Origin: Candidatus Hecatellales archaeon B24 | GTDB lineage: Archaea; Thermoproteota; Bathyarchaeia; Hecatellales; Hecatellaceae | Reading direction: 5' to 3' | Length of the DNA: 37,703 bases | Assembly: GCA_001593855.1 (NCBI GenBank) | Contig: LUCC01000004.1 | Coordinates: forward strand, 1 to 37,703 | In this document: piece by piece, positions 1-7,207 of the stretch | Layout: every line of letters begins with the position of its first letter | Position numbering within the stretch: position 1 is the first letter of the stretch | Translations under genes and position numbers: made by a program | Notes under the pieces: generated by a model | Told to the model about the DNA's origin: nothing | Database searches by the model: none | What the model saw: the letters and a program-made list of their open reading frames with translations, nothing else

Positions 1-87
1 GGTAAGATTTCTCCCAGAGGAGAGGCGAAACCGGACCTGCGGCTGCCGTCCATATGCAGCCTTAAAGACTTCTTAGGTAGGGGTTAA
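1..87 (+). CDS. possible 3' end of an unidentified gene (partial)
   Basis: Reading frame 1 is open from the window edge and ends with TAA at 85-87. It gives about 28 residues of C-terminal sequence whose codons resemble the neighbours. It would overlap the end of the convergent metallo-hydrolase gene by 26 nt, and several convergent pairs here overlap by 14-28 nt. The alternative is a minus-strand ORF starting with ATG at 53, eight bases after the hydrolase stop, and running off the edge (MDGSRRSGFASPLGEIL). I cannot decide between them and recognise neither. Confidence 0.25.
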   Translation, partial: GKISPRGEAKPDLRLPSICSLKDFLGRG

Positions 88-688
88 CCTGCTTCTCGTA
101 GCCCAGCAGGGTTTCAGGCCCGTGGCCGGGGTAAACCTTTAACCCGTCTGGAAGAGGCATTATCCGATGTCTAAGCGAGTGGATAAGCCTCTGGAAGGAG
201 CCTCCGGGCATGTCAGTCCGCCCTATGCTCCCGGCGAAAAGGGTGTCCCCCGTGAAAATGACGTCGTCGGATAGGAGGCAGATGCTTCCAGGCGTATGGC
301 CGGGAGTATGTAAAACTTTAAGCTTAACTCTTCCGAAGGCTATCTCGTCTCCGTCCTCGAGGGTTCTGTCAGGTCCTGAAGCCCGCAGCTCCGACCAGAA
401 GAACATGGAAAGGTTAAGCTCAGGTTTTTCCAGGGCTTCAGCGTCAAGCCTGTGGATGAGAAGCGGCGCCTTTAAGGCTTTTCTAACCGGGTCGTTGGCT
501 CCTATGTGGTCTATGTGGCCGTGCGTGTTGACCACGTATTTGACTTTTGCCTTTTCTTCCCGGACGGCTTCCAGGATTCTTTCCCCCTCATCTCCCGGGT
601 CTATGACTATGGCTTCCCCTGTTTCCTCGCAGCGGACAATATAGCAGTTGGTGGCAACAGGCCCCACAACCAGCATTCTAACCTTCAA
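62..688 (-). CDS. metallo-beta-lactamase fold hydrolase (glyoxalase II-like)
   Basis: A 208-aa single-domain hydrolase of the MBL superfamily. The metal-binding signature THGHIDH lies at residues 55-61, followed by His131 in TPGHTPGS, Asp148 in FTGDTLF and His189 in PGHGPET. Together these form a complete dinuclear metal site as in glyoxalase II (hydroxyacylglutathione hydrolase-like) proteins. The length is right for the short glyoxalase II-like family without the C-terminal substrate domain, so the true substrate is unknown and may be a non-glutathione thioester. The start shown is TTG at 688. An ATG four codons later (676) is an equally possible start. It is divergent from the NfeD-like gene, with a 75-bp shared promoter region. 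Confidence 0.85.
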   Translation of the reverse strand: MKVRMLVVGPVATNCYIVRCEETGEAIVIDPGDEGERILEAVREEKAKVKYVVNTHGHIDHIGANDPVRKALKAPLLIHRLDAEALEKPELNLSMFFWSELRASGPDRTLEDGDEIAFGRVKLKVLHTPGHTPGSICLLSDDVIFTGDTLFAGSIGRTDMPGGSFQRLIHSLRHRIMPLPDGLKVYPGHGPETLLGYEKQVNPYLRSL

Positions 689-763
689 GTTCTCCCAGCC
701 GCTCCTTTAACCCTTAAAGTTAAGCTGTTTGACTTCTAAGTTTTATTTAGGGTTTCCTCAGCC

Positions 764-1168
764 TTGAAGACTAAAACCTTAGCTGTAGCTCTGCTGGCGT
801 CGCTAGACGAGGTTGTTGCAGTAGTGATTATACTTCTCTGGCTTCCACATCTTGGAATAAAGGTTCCTCCCTCTTACACCATAACGATTTTAGCCGGCCT
901 AGCCTTCCTCTCCTACCTCCTATACCGGATTATAAAGCCGGTGGTGGTTAAACCCCCCATCATAGGGGTTGAAGCCATGATAGGCCTCACAGGTCAAGCC
1001 CTAACCACGCTTAACCCCAGAGGACTTGTAGCGGTTGGAAGCGAAAAATGGAAGGCTGTAGCCTTGGAAGGACCTATACGTGAGGGCGAAAAAGTTTTAG
1101 TGGTGGCCGTGGAAGGCTTAACCTTGAAAGTTAAAAAGGGTCAGCCGGCCTCCTCAGGAATCCTATAG
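764..1168 (+). CDS. NfeD-like membrane protein with C-terminal OB-fold domain
   Basis: A 134-aa protein with two hydrophobic segments (about residues 7-28 and 38-57), followed by a soluble beta-rich domain (about 66-125). That domain has the pattern of the NfeD C-terminal OB fold: GLTGQALTTLNPRGLVAVG, then a W-K-A-V element, then REGEKVLVVAVEGLTLKV. NfeD proteins associate with membrane-bound stomatin-type proteases in membrane quality control, but no stomatin or ClpP-class protease gene is adjacent. It starts with TTG at 764. A TATA-like TTTTATT at about 741-747 is close enough that the transcript may be leaderless. The 3' end overlaps the convergent winged-helix gene by 28 nt. Confidence 0.7.
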   Translation: MKTKTLAVALLASLDEVVAVVIILLWLPHLGIKVPPSYTITILAGLAFLSYLLYRIIKPVVVKPPIIGVEAMIGLTGQALTTLNPRGLVAVGSEKWKAVALEGPIREGEKVLVVAVEGLTLKVKKGQPASSGIL

Positions 1169-1563
1169 TAGTAGTATTTTCCCTCCTTCAGAATCCTGCG
1201 GAGGAAGCCTTTTGCCACAAGCCTCTTAAGGTAGACGGTTACGTTGCTGGGCGAGTCCGGAACTCCGTTGACTTCTAGGGCTTTAGAAACCTCTGAAAGG
1301 CTTCTGGGGGTTTGACCCCAAGCCGTGCTGAAGAGGGCTTGAAGGTTCCCGGTGGTGCTGCGTGAAGGCTTAATGGAAGGATACTCCGCCTCTTCAACCA
1401 CGCCTGCAGCCACCTGAGCCTTAACAGAGAACTTTTCCACAGCCCGCTCTGCAAGACTGTCGAGCTCTGATAGAAGTTTTTCTACGGGTGCTTCGACAAC
1501 GATTTCAAGCCCGTTTCTCCTGACGGTAAGCCTCACGTTAAAGCCTCGCCTTTCAGCTTCCAA
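1141..1563 (-). CDS. winged-helix DNA-binding protein, unassigned
   Basis: A 140-aa protein. Residues 1-60 form a charged alpha/beta segment without a recognised family. Residues about 75-138 look like a winged helix: a region resembling a recognition-helix unit (SEVSKALEVNG, then SNVTVYLKRLVAKGFL), then a hydrophobic wing ending KYYYYRIPE. This resembles archaeal MarR/ArsR-type or chromatin-associated wHTH proteins. It starts with TTG at 1563 and is divergent from the small basic protein at 1736. The target is unknown and it may regulate its divergent neighbour. The tail overlaps the NfeD-like gene on the other strand. Confidence 0.55.
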   Translation of the reverse strand: MEAERRGFNVRLTVRRNGLEIVVEAPVEKLLSELDSLAERAVEKFSVKAQVAAGVVEEAEYPSIKPSRSTTGNLQALFSTAWGQTPRSLSEVSKALEVNGVPDSPSNVTVYLKRLVAKGFLRRILKEGKYYYYRIPEEAG

Positions 1564-1704
1564 AAGCCTGCATCTCCAAGAAACCTATTTTAAGACATTG
1601 CGTTTAAAAGCTGTGAAGAATCTTAAAAATTTTAATACGATTTGAAACGTTTTCAGCTTCTACAGTCGGTAAAAAGAGACCGTTTTCGCTTTCAAATCTT
1701 AACC

Positions 1705-1712
1705 TTTAAATA
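1705..1712 (+). promoter_or_regulatory. TATA box of the 64-aa protein gene
   Basis: TTTAAATA lies about 25-30 bp upstream of the TTG start at 1736, the usual archaeal TATA-to-start-site distance. No Shine-Dalgarno sequence precedes the TTG, so the mRNA is probably leaderless. Confidence 0.5.
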
Positions 1713-1735
1713 CTGACCTTTAAAGAATAAAAGGT

Positions 1736-1930
1736 TTGAGCCGGCAAAAACTGGTTAAAGTGAAGATTGAAGGTGAGGGCTTAAGCATAGAAAAAGAGGT
1801 TGACGAGCAGACAGCCAACGTAATTATAGGCTTAATCTTTGGGCTTAGGAAGACGAGAGGCAGACGTCCCGCAGACATCCAAAGCGGAAAGAGAACCCAT
1901 AAAAAGAAGACCGCCGGAATTCAAGGCTGA
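1736..1930 (+). CDS. small basic hypothetical protein (64 aa)
   Basis: Not recognised. Residues 1-38 are mixed and end in a short hydrophobic stretch (NVIIGLIFGL). Residues 36-64 are very basic (RKTRGRRP, then KRTHKKK) and look disordered, as in nucleic-acid-binding tails. The TTG start is supported by a TATA box 24 bp before it and the absence of a leader. It stands alone between a divergent winged-helix gene and the tRNA-Trp gene. It could be a small nucleic-acid-binding protein, but nothing in the sequence proves function. Confidence 0.45.
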   Translation: MSRQKLVKVKIEGEGLSIEKEVDEQTANVIIGLIFGLRKTRGRRPADIQSGKRTHKKKTAGIQG

Positions 1931-2039
1931 GGAAGCCCTCTAAAATCACCGTAACTCCTTTTCCGGTTAGGGGTTTGGCTTCAAAATTTTCCGCAACTAA
2001 AACTTGTGGAAGTTTACTTGTCAGGTTTCCCTACCAAAT

Positions 2040-2186
2040 TGGTGGGGCCGACCGGATTTGAACCGGCGACCTACGGGTTTCCCCTTCAAGGGCGCTCCAG
2101 CTCTTCTTCATTCCTGCTGGAGGTCTGTTTACCCGTAGTTTTCGGGAGCTGGAGCCCGTCGTCCTGCCTGGCTAGACTACGGCCCC
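2040..2186 (-). tRNA. tRNA-Trp (anticodon CCA) with 70-nt intron
   Basis: Read on the minus strand, the acceptor stem GGGGCCG (2186-2180) pairs with CGGCCCC (2050-2044), followed by discriminator A and an encoded CCA (2043-2040). The D stem is GTCT/GGAC with a GG-containing loop, the anticodon stem is ACGGG/CCCGT, and the T arm is GCCGG-TTCAAAT-CCGGT. The spliced anticodon loop is CTCCAGA, giving anticodon CCA. The 5' exon is 2186-2149 and the 3' exon 2078-2040, 77 nt in all. An intron of 70 nt (2148-2079) sits between positions 37 and 38, the canonical archaeal intron site and common in archaeal tRNA-Trp. Confidence 0.9.
2079..2148 (-). other. intron of tRNA-Trp
   Basis: This is the 70-nt intron at position 37/38. 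A CTCC (exon) to GGGG (intron) helix with an AAA bulge on the 3' side is consistent with the central helix of a relaxed bulge-helix-bulge splice motif, though the outer helix is weak. The intron can form hairpins CCCG/CGGG and CTCCAGC/GCTGGAG. The first arm of the second hairpin repeats the anticodon-loop sequence of the exon, so its second arm can also pair with the exon over 10 bp. A near box-C element (ATGAAGA, 2105-2111) is present but no clean box D. Confidence 0.7.
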
Positions 2187-2267
2187 TTTACTTCCACTTT
2201 AATCCTTACCTAAGCTGTTTTTAAGCTCTTCGTATATTTTAAGGGTTTAGAAAGCGGTGGAAAAGTC

Positions 2268-2717
2268 TTGGAGTCTGACAGCCGGGAGTATCCTTCCTTC
2301 CCTAAGATTGGTGTTGGAGGTCTTGTCGTAGACAAGGACAGGCTTCTGCTTATTAAGCGTGCTTTCGAGCCTTCCTCCGGCTTATGGTCAATTCCAGGAG
2401 GCATGCTGGAGGTCGGGGAAGAACTTGAAGAGGCTGTTGCCCGAGAGATTGAAGAGGAAACAGGAATAAAAGTGGAAGTTAAAGAGCTGCTGGGCGTGTT
2501 TAACTTCGTCATCAGAGATAAAAATGGAAGGGTGAAGTACCATTACGTTCTCATAGACTTCCTGGCTAAACCTGTGGGAGGAAAGCTTAGGCCAAGCCGT
2601 GAAACCCTGGATGTCCGGTGGATAAGCCTTAAAGACGTTGAAAAATATCCGCTGACAAGAACCACTAGGAGGCTGATAAGCCGAGCTGTGGAAAGGGGGC
2701 TGATAAAGGAGGAGTAA
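2268..2717 (+). CDS. Nudix hydrolase (ADP-ribose pyrophosphatase-like)
   Basis: A 149-aa Nudix protein. The complete Nudix box spans residues 45-67: Gly45, Glu51, Arg59-Glu60, Glu63-Glu64 and Gly66-Ile67, all at consensus spacing. The fold begins at KIGVGGLVVDKDRLLLIKR (13-31) and ends with the usual WISLKDVEKYPLT segment. The substrate is a nucleoside diphosphate linked to another moiety, and ADP-ribose is the commonest guess for this subtype in archaea. It starts with TTG at 2268. The stop is seven bases before the radical SAM gene, so the two are probably co-transcribed. Confidence 0.85.
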   Translation: MESDSREYPSFPKIGVGGLVVDKDRLLLIKRAFEPSSGLWSIPGGMLEVGEELEEAVAREIEEETGIKVEVKELLGVFNFVIRDKNGRVKYHYVLIDFLAKPVGGKLRPSRETLDVRWISLKDVEKYPLTRTTRRLISRAVERGLIKEE

Positions 2718-2724
2718 CCCTGTC

Positions 2725-3792
2725 ATGCTTAGCCTCCGAAAATTCCTGAACGGTTTATCCTGCCTCTTCAGCAGGCCTACCCCGCATCCGCTTCACGTCC
2801 AGTGGTTCATAACCTCCAAATGTAATTACAGGTGTAGGTACTGCGGGGTTTGGAGGCAGCCTCCCACCCGTGAACTAGGCTTAGAAGAGGTTAAAAGGGG
2901 CTTAGACATCCTTCGAGAGCTCAAGGTTGTAGAGCTTGTTTTCACCGGTGGAAACCCTCTGCTCCGCTCCGACCTAGCTGAAATCTTGAAGTATGCCTGT
3001 GAAAGATTTCCCTTGGTTTCCGTCTACGATAATGGAAGCTTAGCCTGGAGGAGGGTGAAAGACCTTAAATATGCTGATGTAGTATGCGTAAGCCTTAACA
3101 CGCTTAACCCCAGCCTCCAAGACTGGATGAACGGGGTTCAGGGAGCCTTCCAGTCGGCTGTGAAGTCTATTGAAGCCCTGAAAGCTGAAGGAATAAGCGT
3201 AGCCGTAGATGTAACCGTCAGCAGGCTTAACCTAAACGAAATCCCAAGCATAATAGAGTTCTTCGGCTCCAGAGACGTCTCTGTTATTCTCTCCCTTTAC
3301 ACGGATTTCTCCCAGCCTGAAGGCCTCATCACCATAGGATACCCTGAACCTTCAGCAGCCCTAGAAGACAGGGAAGCCCTCCTATCCCTTCTATCCCAGG
3401 TACGAAGCCTGAAGAAGGCTTACCCCGTACACTTCGACGACGAAGCCTTACAGGTTCTTCAACGTTACTTCGAAGGCTGCCTGAACGGTTGGAGGTGTAA
3501 GGCTTTATCCTCCTTTTTCGTGGTAGACCAGCTTGGAAAGGTTTCAGGCTGCCATCTCACGCCTCCAGTTGCCAGCCTTCAAAGCCTTCCAGAAGCTTGG
3601 AAGTCTGAAGCCTTCAGGAAGCTTAGAGGCAAATATGCTGGCTGTAAGGGCTGCCTTTACCTCTGCTACCTCGCCTACTCGCTTCTCGACAGCCCCGGGA
3701 AGCTGGCAGCCTACAGCCTCCGGTACGAGGCTTACAGGGTTAGAAGGCTTTTCGGCGGGAAGCCTAGAATAACGAATGCTTTTATGGGTTAG
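2725..3792 (+). CDS. radical SAM protein with SPASM-like C-terminal cysteines
   Basis: A 355-aa radical SAM enzyme. The SAM-binding [4Fe-4S] motif CNYRCRYC gives Cys33, Cys37 and Cys40, followed by the glycine motif FTGGNPLL (73-80) and a TIM-barrel-like core. C-terminal cysteines at 252, 258, 276, 307, 310 and 314 resemble a SPASM/twitch auxiliary cluster domain as in PqqE, AhbC/AhbD and related enzymes that modify peptides, hemes or lipids. The closest functional class cannot be chosen from sequence alone. It has an ATG start and lies directly downstream of the Nudix gene. Its stop is 38 bp before the LX start. Confidence 0.85.
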   Translation: MLSLRKFLNGLSCLFSRPTPHPLHVQWFITSKCNYRCRYCGVWRQPPTRELGLEEVKRGLDILRELKVVELVFTGGNPLLRSDLAEILKYACERFPLVSVYDNGSLAWRRVKDLKYADVVCVSLNTLNPSLQDWMNGVQGAFQSAVKSIEALKAEGISVAVDVTVSRLNLNEIPSIIEFFGSRDVSVILSLYTDFSQPEGLITIGYPEPSAALEDREALLSLLSQVRSLKKAYPVHFDDEALQVLQRYFEGCLNGWRCKALSSFFVVDQLGKVSGCHLTPPVASLQSLPEAWKSEAFRKLRGKYAGCKGCLYLCYLAYSLLDSPGKLAAYSLRYEAYRVRRLFGGKPRITNAFMG

Positions 3793-3829
3793 CTTGCATT
3801 ATAGAATGGCGCTCAAGGAGGGTGAAGCC

Positions 3830-4075
3830 TTGAGCGAGGTTAAAACTTTCAGGGTTAGCGGCTGGGTTTCCCAGGGTTTCAGAGCTTTAAAACTGTTCAA
3901 GGAGGTCAGAGCCTTAACAGTTGAGGAAGCCTTAGAAAAGTTTTACAGCGATGTTGGAAGCAACCATAAGCTTAAACGCTGCCAGATTAAAAACATACTG
4001 GTTGAGGAGATTAAGCCTGAGGAGGCTAAAAGCTTCGTAACCAGCATGCTTGCAGGAGTTGAGGAGGCAAAATAA
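3830..4075 (+). CDS. rpl18a: ribosomal protein LX (L18Ae/eL20 family)
   Basis: An 81-aa large-subunit ribosomal protein. The core (FRVSGWVSQGF, then EALEKFYSDVGSNHKLKRCQIK and VEEIKPEE) matches archaeal LX/L18Ae, including the G-S-x-H-x-x-K-R-x-x-I signature. A longer in-frame ORF begins at 3776 or 3806. I chose TTG 3830 because AAGGAGGG at 3815-3822 is a good Shine-Dalgarno at correct spacing and the resulting length is normal for the family. The order LX, prefoldin alpha, ftsY is widely conserved in archaea. Confidence 0.9.
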   Translation: MSEVKTFRVSGWVSQGFRALKLFKEVRALTVEEALEKFYSDVGSNHKLKRCQIKNILVEEIKPEEAKSFVTSMLAGVEEAK

Positions 4076-4076
4076 T

Positions 4077-4523
4077 TTGGGAGAACAGAAGCCCCCTACC
4101 CCTGAAGAGGAGGAACGCAGAGTTCAAAGTTTAACCTACGAGTTCAGGGTGTTGGAGGGCGTTGTAGGAGAGCTGAGGGCAAGAATAGGCGCGATAGACG
4201 CCATCCTCAGAAACCTAACCCTCGCGAAAACCACCCTAGAAAACATGGAAAAGCTTGAAGTTGGAGATGAAATACTCGTTCCCATAGGCGGCGACTCTTT
4301 CCTTAAAGCTAAAGTTCTGGACAAGGACAAGGTTATCATCGGGATTGGGGCAGGGGTAACCGTGGAGAAATCCTTGAAGGACGCTGTTTCACTGGTTGAC
4401 AGCAGGGTTGAAGAGCTTGGAAGAGCTAGGTCGGATGTGGAAAGGCAGCTGGCCCAAGTTATGGAGCGTATGGAATACATCAGAGGGCAGCTTCAGAAGT
4501 TTCTAAGCTCAACCCAGACGTGA
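4077..4523 (+). CDS. pfdA: prefoldin subunit alpha
   Basis: A 148-aa subunit of the hexameric prefoldin chaperone, which holds unfolded proteins for the thermosome. The architecture is N-terminal coiled coil (about 8-50), a central beta-hairpin segment (ILVPIGGDSFLKAKV, then VIIGIGAGVTVEKSL) and a C-terminal coiled coil (about 100-143). That is the alpha-class pattern, which has two hairpins. The TTG start at 4077 is favoured over an upstream in-frame ATG (4050) inside the LX gene, because GAGGAGG at 4061-4067 is correctly placed for it. The LX stop is one base upstream, so translation is probably coupled. Confidence 0.9.
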   Translation: MGEQKPPTPEEEERRVQSLTYEFRVLEGVVGELRARIGAIDAILRNLTLAKTTLENMEKLEVGDEILVPIGGDSFLKAKVLDKDKVIIGIGAGVTVEKSLKDAVSLVDSRVEELGRARSDVERQLAQVMERMEYIRGQLQKFLSSTQT

Positions 4524-4530
4524 GCCTTCA

Positions 4531-5445
4531 ATGTTTGAAAGGCTTAGAAAGGCTTTCGGAAGCCTTCTAGAGAAGGTTTCAACCCAGGAGCTTTCAGGCA
4601 AAAAACTTGAGGAGCTGCTTGAAGATTTTAAGCTGCACCTCGTGGAGAACGATGTGGCCTACGTGGTGGCGGAGCATATCGTGGAGAAGCTTAAAGAAGA
4701 GGTTTCAGGGTTAAGAGTCGGACGGTTTGAAGATAAACGTAAACCTTTAACCGAGGCTTTGAGAAGAGTTCTCCTCGAAATTCTGTCTTCAGGAGGAAGC
4801 CTAAACCTTTTAGCCTTAGCCGGAGAGAAACGTGAAGCCGGAAAGCCTTTAACCATAGTTTTCGTTGGAATAAACGGTACAGGCAAAACCACGACCATAG
4901 CTAAAATCGCCAAATACTTCTCTGACCGCGGCTTCTCCGTGGTGCTGGCTTGCGCCGACACCTACCGGGCTGGAGCTATAGAGCAGCTTGAAGCCCACGC
5001 TAAAAGGTTAGGCTTGAAAATGGTTAAGCACGAGTACGGTTCAGACCCGGCAGCTGTAGCCTACGACGCCGTAGCCCACGCTGAAGCTCGGGGAGTAAAC
5101 GTGGTCCTAGTTGACACTGCTGGAAGAATGGAAACCAACCGTAACCTCATGGAGGAGATGGCTAAAATCGTAAGGGTTTCGGAAGCCGACCTAGTTCTTT
5201 TCGTCGGAGACGCCCTAACCGGTAATGACGCTGTAGCTCAGGCTGAAGAGTTCTCACGGTTCGTCAGGCTTGACGGCTCCATCCTCGCGAAGGTTGACGC
5301 TGACGTTAAAGGCGGAGCCGCCATATCCATAGCCTATATTACCAAGAAGCCTATAATCTTTGTTGGGGTTGGGCAAGGTTATGGAGACCTTGAACCCTTC
5401 AACCCTGAAAGCTTCGTGGAAAAGCTTGTGGGAGGCTCAGACTGA
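4531..5445 (+). CDS. ftsY: signal recognition particle receptor FtsY
   Basis: A 304-aa SRP GTPase that receives SRP-ribosome complexes at the membrane. It has an N-terminal helical bundle (1-90) and an NG domain with G1 GINGTGKTT (113-121), DTYRAGA (143-149), G3 DTAGR (195-199), the AKVDAD segment (253-258) at the usual TKxD position, and a C-terminal GVGQGYGDLEPF. The long acidic A-domain of bacterial FtsY is absent, as is normal in archaea. The TKxD guanine-specificity motif reads AKVD, a mild variant. The stop overlaps the argF start by one base. Confidence 0.95.
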   Translation: MFERLRKAFGSLLEKVSTQELSGKKLEELLEDFKLHLVENDVAYVVAEHIVEKLKEEVSGLRVGRFEDKRKPLTEALRRVLLEILSSGGSLNLLALAGEKREAGKPLTIVFVGINGTGKTTTIAKIAKYFSDRGFSVVLACADTYRAGAIEQLEAHAKRLGLKMVKHEYGSDPAAVAYDAVAHAEARGVNVVLVDTAGRMETNRNLMEEMAKIVRVSEADLVLFVGDALTGNDAVAQAEEFSRFVRLDGSILAKVDADVKGGAAISIAYITKKPIIFVGVGQGYGDLEPFNPESFVEKLVGGSD

Positions 5446-6377
5446 TGAAGGAGCTTAAAGGTAGAGACTTCCTGACGTTAAAGGACTTCACAGCTGAGGA
5501 GCTTCAAGCCATCTTAAACCTGTCCTTGAAGCTGGAGAAGTCCAGGTTCCCCCCTAAACCCTTGAAGGGTAAAAGCCTAGTTATGATTTTCCAGAAGCCT
5601 TCAACCCGGACTAGGGTTTCCTTCGAAGTTGCCATACGCCAGCTGGGAGGATGGCCTCTCACGCTGGGCTGGGGTGAAATGCAGCTTGGCAGAGGTGAAA
5701 CCGTTGCGGACACTGCTAGAACCCTTGAAAGATATGCCGACGGCGTCATCGCCAGGGTTTTCAGGCATGGAGACCTTGAAGAGCTGGCGGCCAACGCGGA
5801 GATACCTATCGTCAACGCGCTTTCAGACCTCTACCATCCATGCCAGGCCCTAGCGGACATGCTTACCATCTACAAGCACTTCGGAAAGCTTAAAGGCTTG
5901 AAGCTTGCCTGGGTTGGAGACGGAGACAACGTGTGCCATTCGCTGCTCTTAGCCTGCTCCAAGCTAGGCCTTAACATGAGTGTAGCCTGTCCTGAAGGCT
6001 TCGAGCCTAAAAGGGAGGTTTTAGACGAAGCCTTAACGGAGGCTAAGAAGTCCGGTTCCCTAATTGAAGTTGTAAGGGAGCCTGTTAGAGCTGTCTTCGG
6101 AGCTGACATAATTTATACTGATGTCTTCGTTTCCATGGGTCTCGAAAAGGAAAGGGAGCGTAGAATTAAGGCTTTCCTCCCCAAGTACCAAGTTACCCCC
6201 ACACTTTTCAAGCATGCCAAGTCAACCTGTGTTTTCATGCACTGTCTTCCAGCCCACCGAGGCGAGGAAGTAGTTGACGACGTTATAGACGGCTCCCAGT
6301 CCATAGTCTGGGAGCAGGCTGAAAACAGACTTCACCTCCAGAAGGGCCTTCTAGCAGCCCTCTTCCAGAAGGGCTAA
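5445..6377 (+). CDS. argF: ornithine carbamoyltransferase
   Basis: A 310-aa cytosolic enzyme that makes citrulline from ornithine and carbamoyl phosphate in arginine synthesis. The carbamoyl-phosphate motif STRTR is at 53-57, HPCQ at 131-134, the ornithine-binding DVFVSMGLEKE loop near 227-237 and HCLPA at 266-270. The SMG and HCLPA motifs separate it from aspartate carbamoyltransferase. The ATG start shares its A with the ftsY TGA stop, so the two are probably translationally coupled although functionally unrelated. dtdA follows five bases after the stop. Confidence 0.95.
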   Translation: MKELKGRDFLTLKDFTAEELQAILNLSLKLEKSRFPPKPLKGKSLVMIFQKPSTRTRVSFEVAIRQLGGWPLTLGWGEMQLGRGETVADTARTLERYADGVIARVFRHGDLEELAANAEIPIVNALSDLYHPCQALADMLTIYKHFGKLKGLKLAWVGDGDNVCHSLLLACSKLGLNMSVACPEGFEPKREVLDEALTEAKKSGSLIEVVREPVRAVFGADIIYTDVFVSMGLEKERERRIKAFLPKYQVTPTLFKHAKSTCVFMHCLPAHRGEEVVDDVIDGSQSIVWEQAENRLHLQKGLLAALFQKG

Positions 6378-6381
6378 CCCC

Positions 6382-7191
6382 ATGGTTTTCTTAATAGCAG
6401 CCTCCAGAAAAGACCCTGCAGCCCTAAACATCGTGGAAAACCTCCTAAGTCTTCACCCCTTCAAACCCGGAAAGGCGGGAGGAAACATTAAAATCTACGA
6501 AGCTGGAAACGTTAAACTCGCCATTTTAGAAGGTGAAGCCATTAAGGCTGAAAACCTAGACGAAGTTTTCCCGGAGGCTGAAGCCGTAGCCTTCGCTTCA
6601 AGACATGAAAGCGAAAGCCTCCAAGCAACCCTAACAGTCCATGTTCCGGGAAACCTATTTCAGAAGGCTGACCACGGAGGGAAACCCCTGCAGCTCGCCT
6701 ACGCCTGGCCTCAGAGAATGAAGCTTGCCCTAGAGGTTTTAAGCAGGTTGGCCCCTGAAGGCTTCAAGGTTTCCCTTGAGGCAACCCATCACGGCCCCAC
6801 CGGCCTTAAGAAGCCTGTATGGTTCGTTGAGATTGGAAGTAGCCTTGAGCAGTGGACGGACTGGGAGGCTGGAAGGGCTGTAGCTGAAGCCCTATGGGCG
6901 TCCGTAACAGACTCGCCTAAGGGGAAAGCAGCCGTAGGCTTTGGGGGAGGCCATTACGCTCCGAAGCACAGTAAGGTAACCTTGGAAGGCGGATACGTGG
7001 TAGGCCATATTTTCCCCAAGTATGCCTTGTCTTCAGGGCTGGATAGGGAGCTTATAGTTCAGGCTTTCCATAAAACCTATAGGGGCTGCAGTGTGGCTGT
7101 GATAGACTGGAAGGGTCTTCAAGGCGAAGTTAGGAGAAACCTTCTAAGCCTGCTTGAAGGGCTTGGAGTAGAAGAGGTGGTAAGGGTTTAA
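6382..7191 (+). CDS. dtdA: D-aminoacyl-tRNA deacylase (DTD2/GEK1 type)
   Basis: A 269-aa archaeal and plant-type D-aminoacyl-tRNA deacylase, which hydrolyses mischarged D-aminoacyl-tRNA. Family hallmarks are FASRHESES near residue 71, EATHHGPTG near 133, the EIGSSLEQW segment, FGGGHYAPKHS near 194 and GHIFPKYAL near 214. These histidine-rich motifs line the metal-dependent active site. The length is normal. It has an ATG start in a plus-strand run, four bases after argF. Its stop lies just before the start region of the AK6-type kinase. Confidence 0.9.
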   Translation: MVFLIAASRKDPAALNIVENLLSLHPFKPGKAGGNIKIYEAGNVKLAILEGEAIKAENLDEVFPEAEAVAFASRHESESLQATLTVHVPGNLFQKADHGGKPLQLAYAWPQRMKLALEVLSRLAPEGFKVSLEATHHGPTGLKKPVWFVEIGSSLEQWTDWEAGRAVAEALWASVTDSPKGKAAVGFGGGHYAPKHSKVTLEGGYVVGHIFPKYALSSGLDRELIVQAFHKTYRGCSVAVIDWKGLQGEVRRNLLSLLEGLGVEEVVRV

Positions 7192-7207
7192 GGCTGGGCA
7201 GAGGCTT

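Noticed and set aside
2079..2148. A standard box C/D guide RNA in the tRNA-Trp intron targeting C34
   Set aside because: The near box C is present, but the only TTGA that could serve as box D puts C34 eight positions upstream and not five, and no CTGA exists in the intron.
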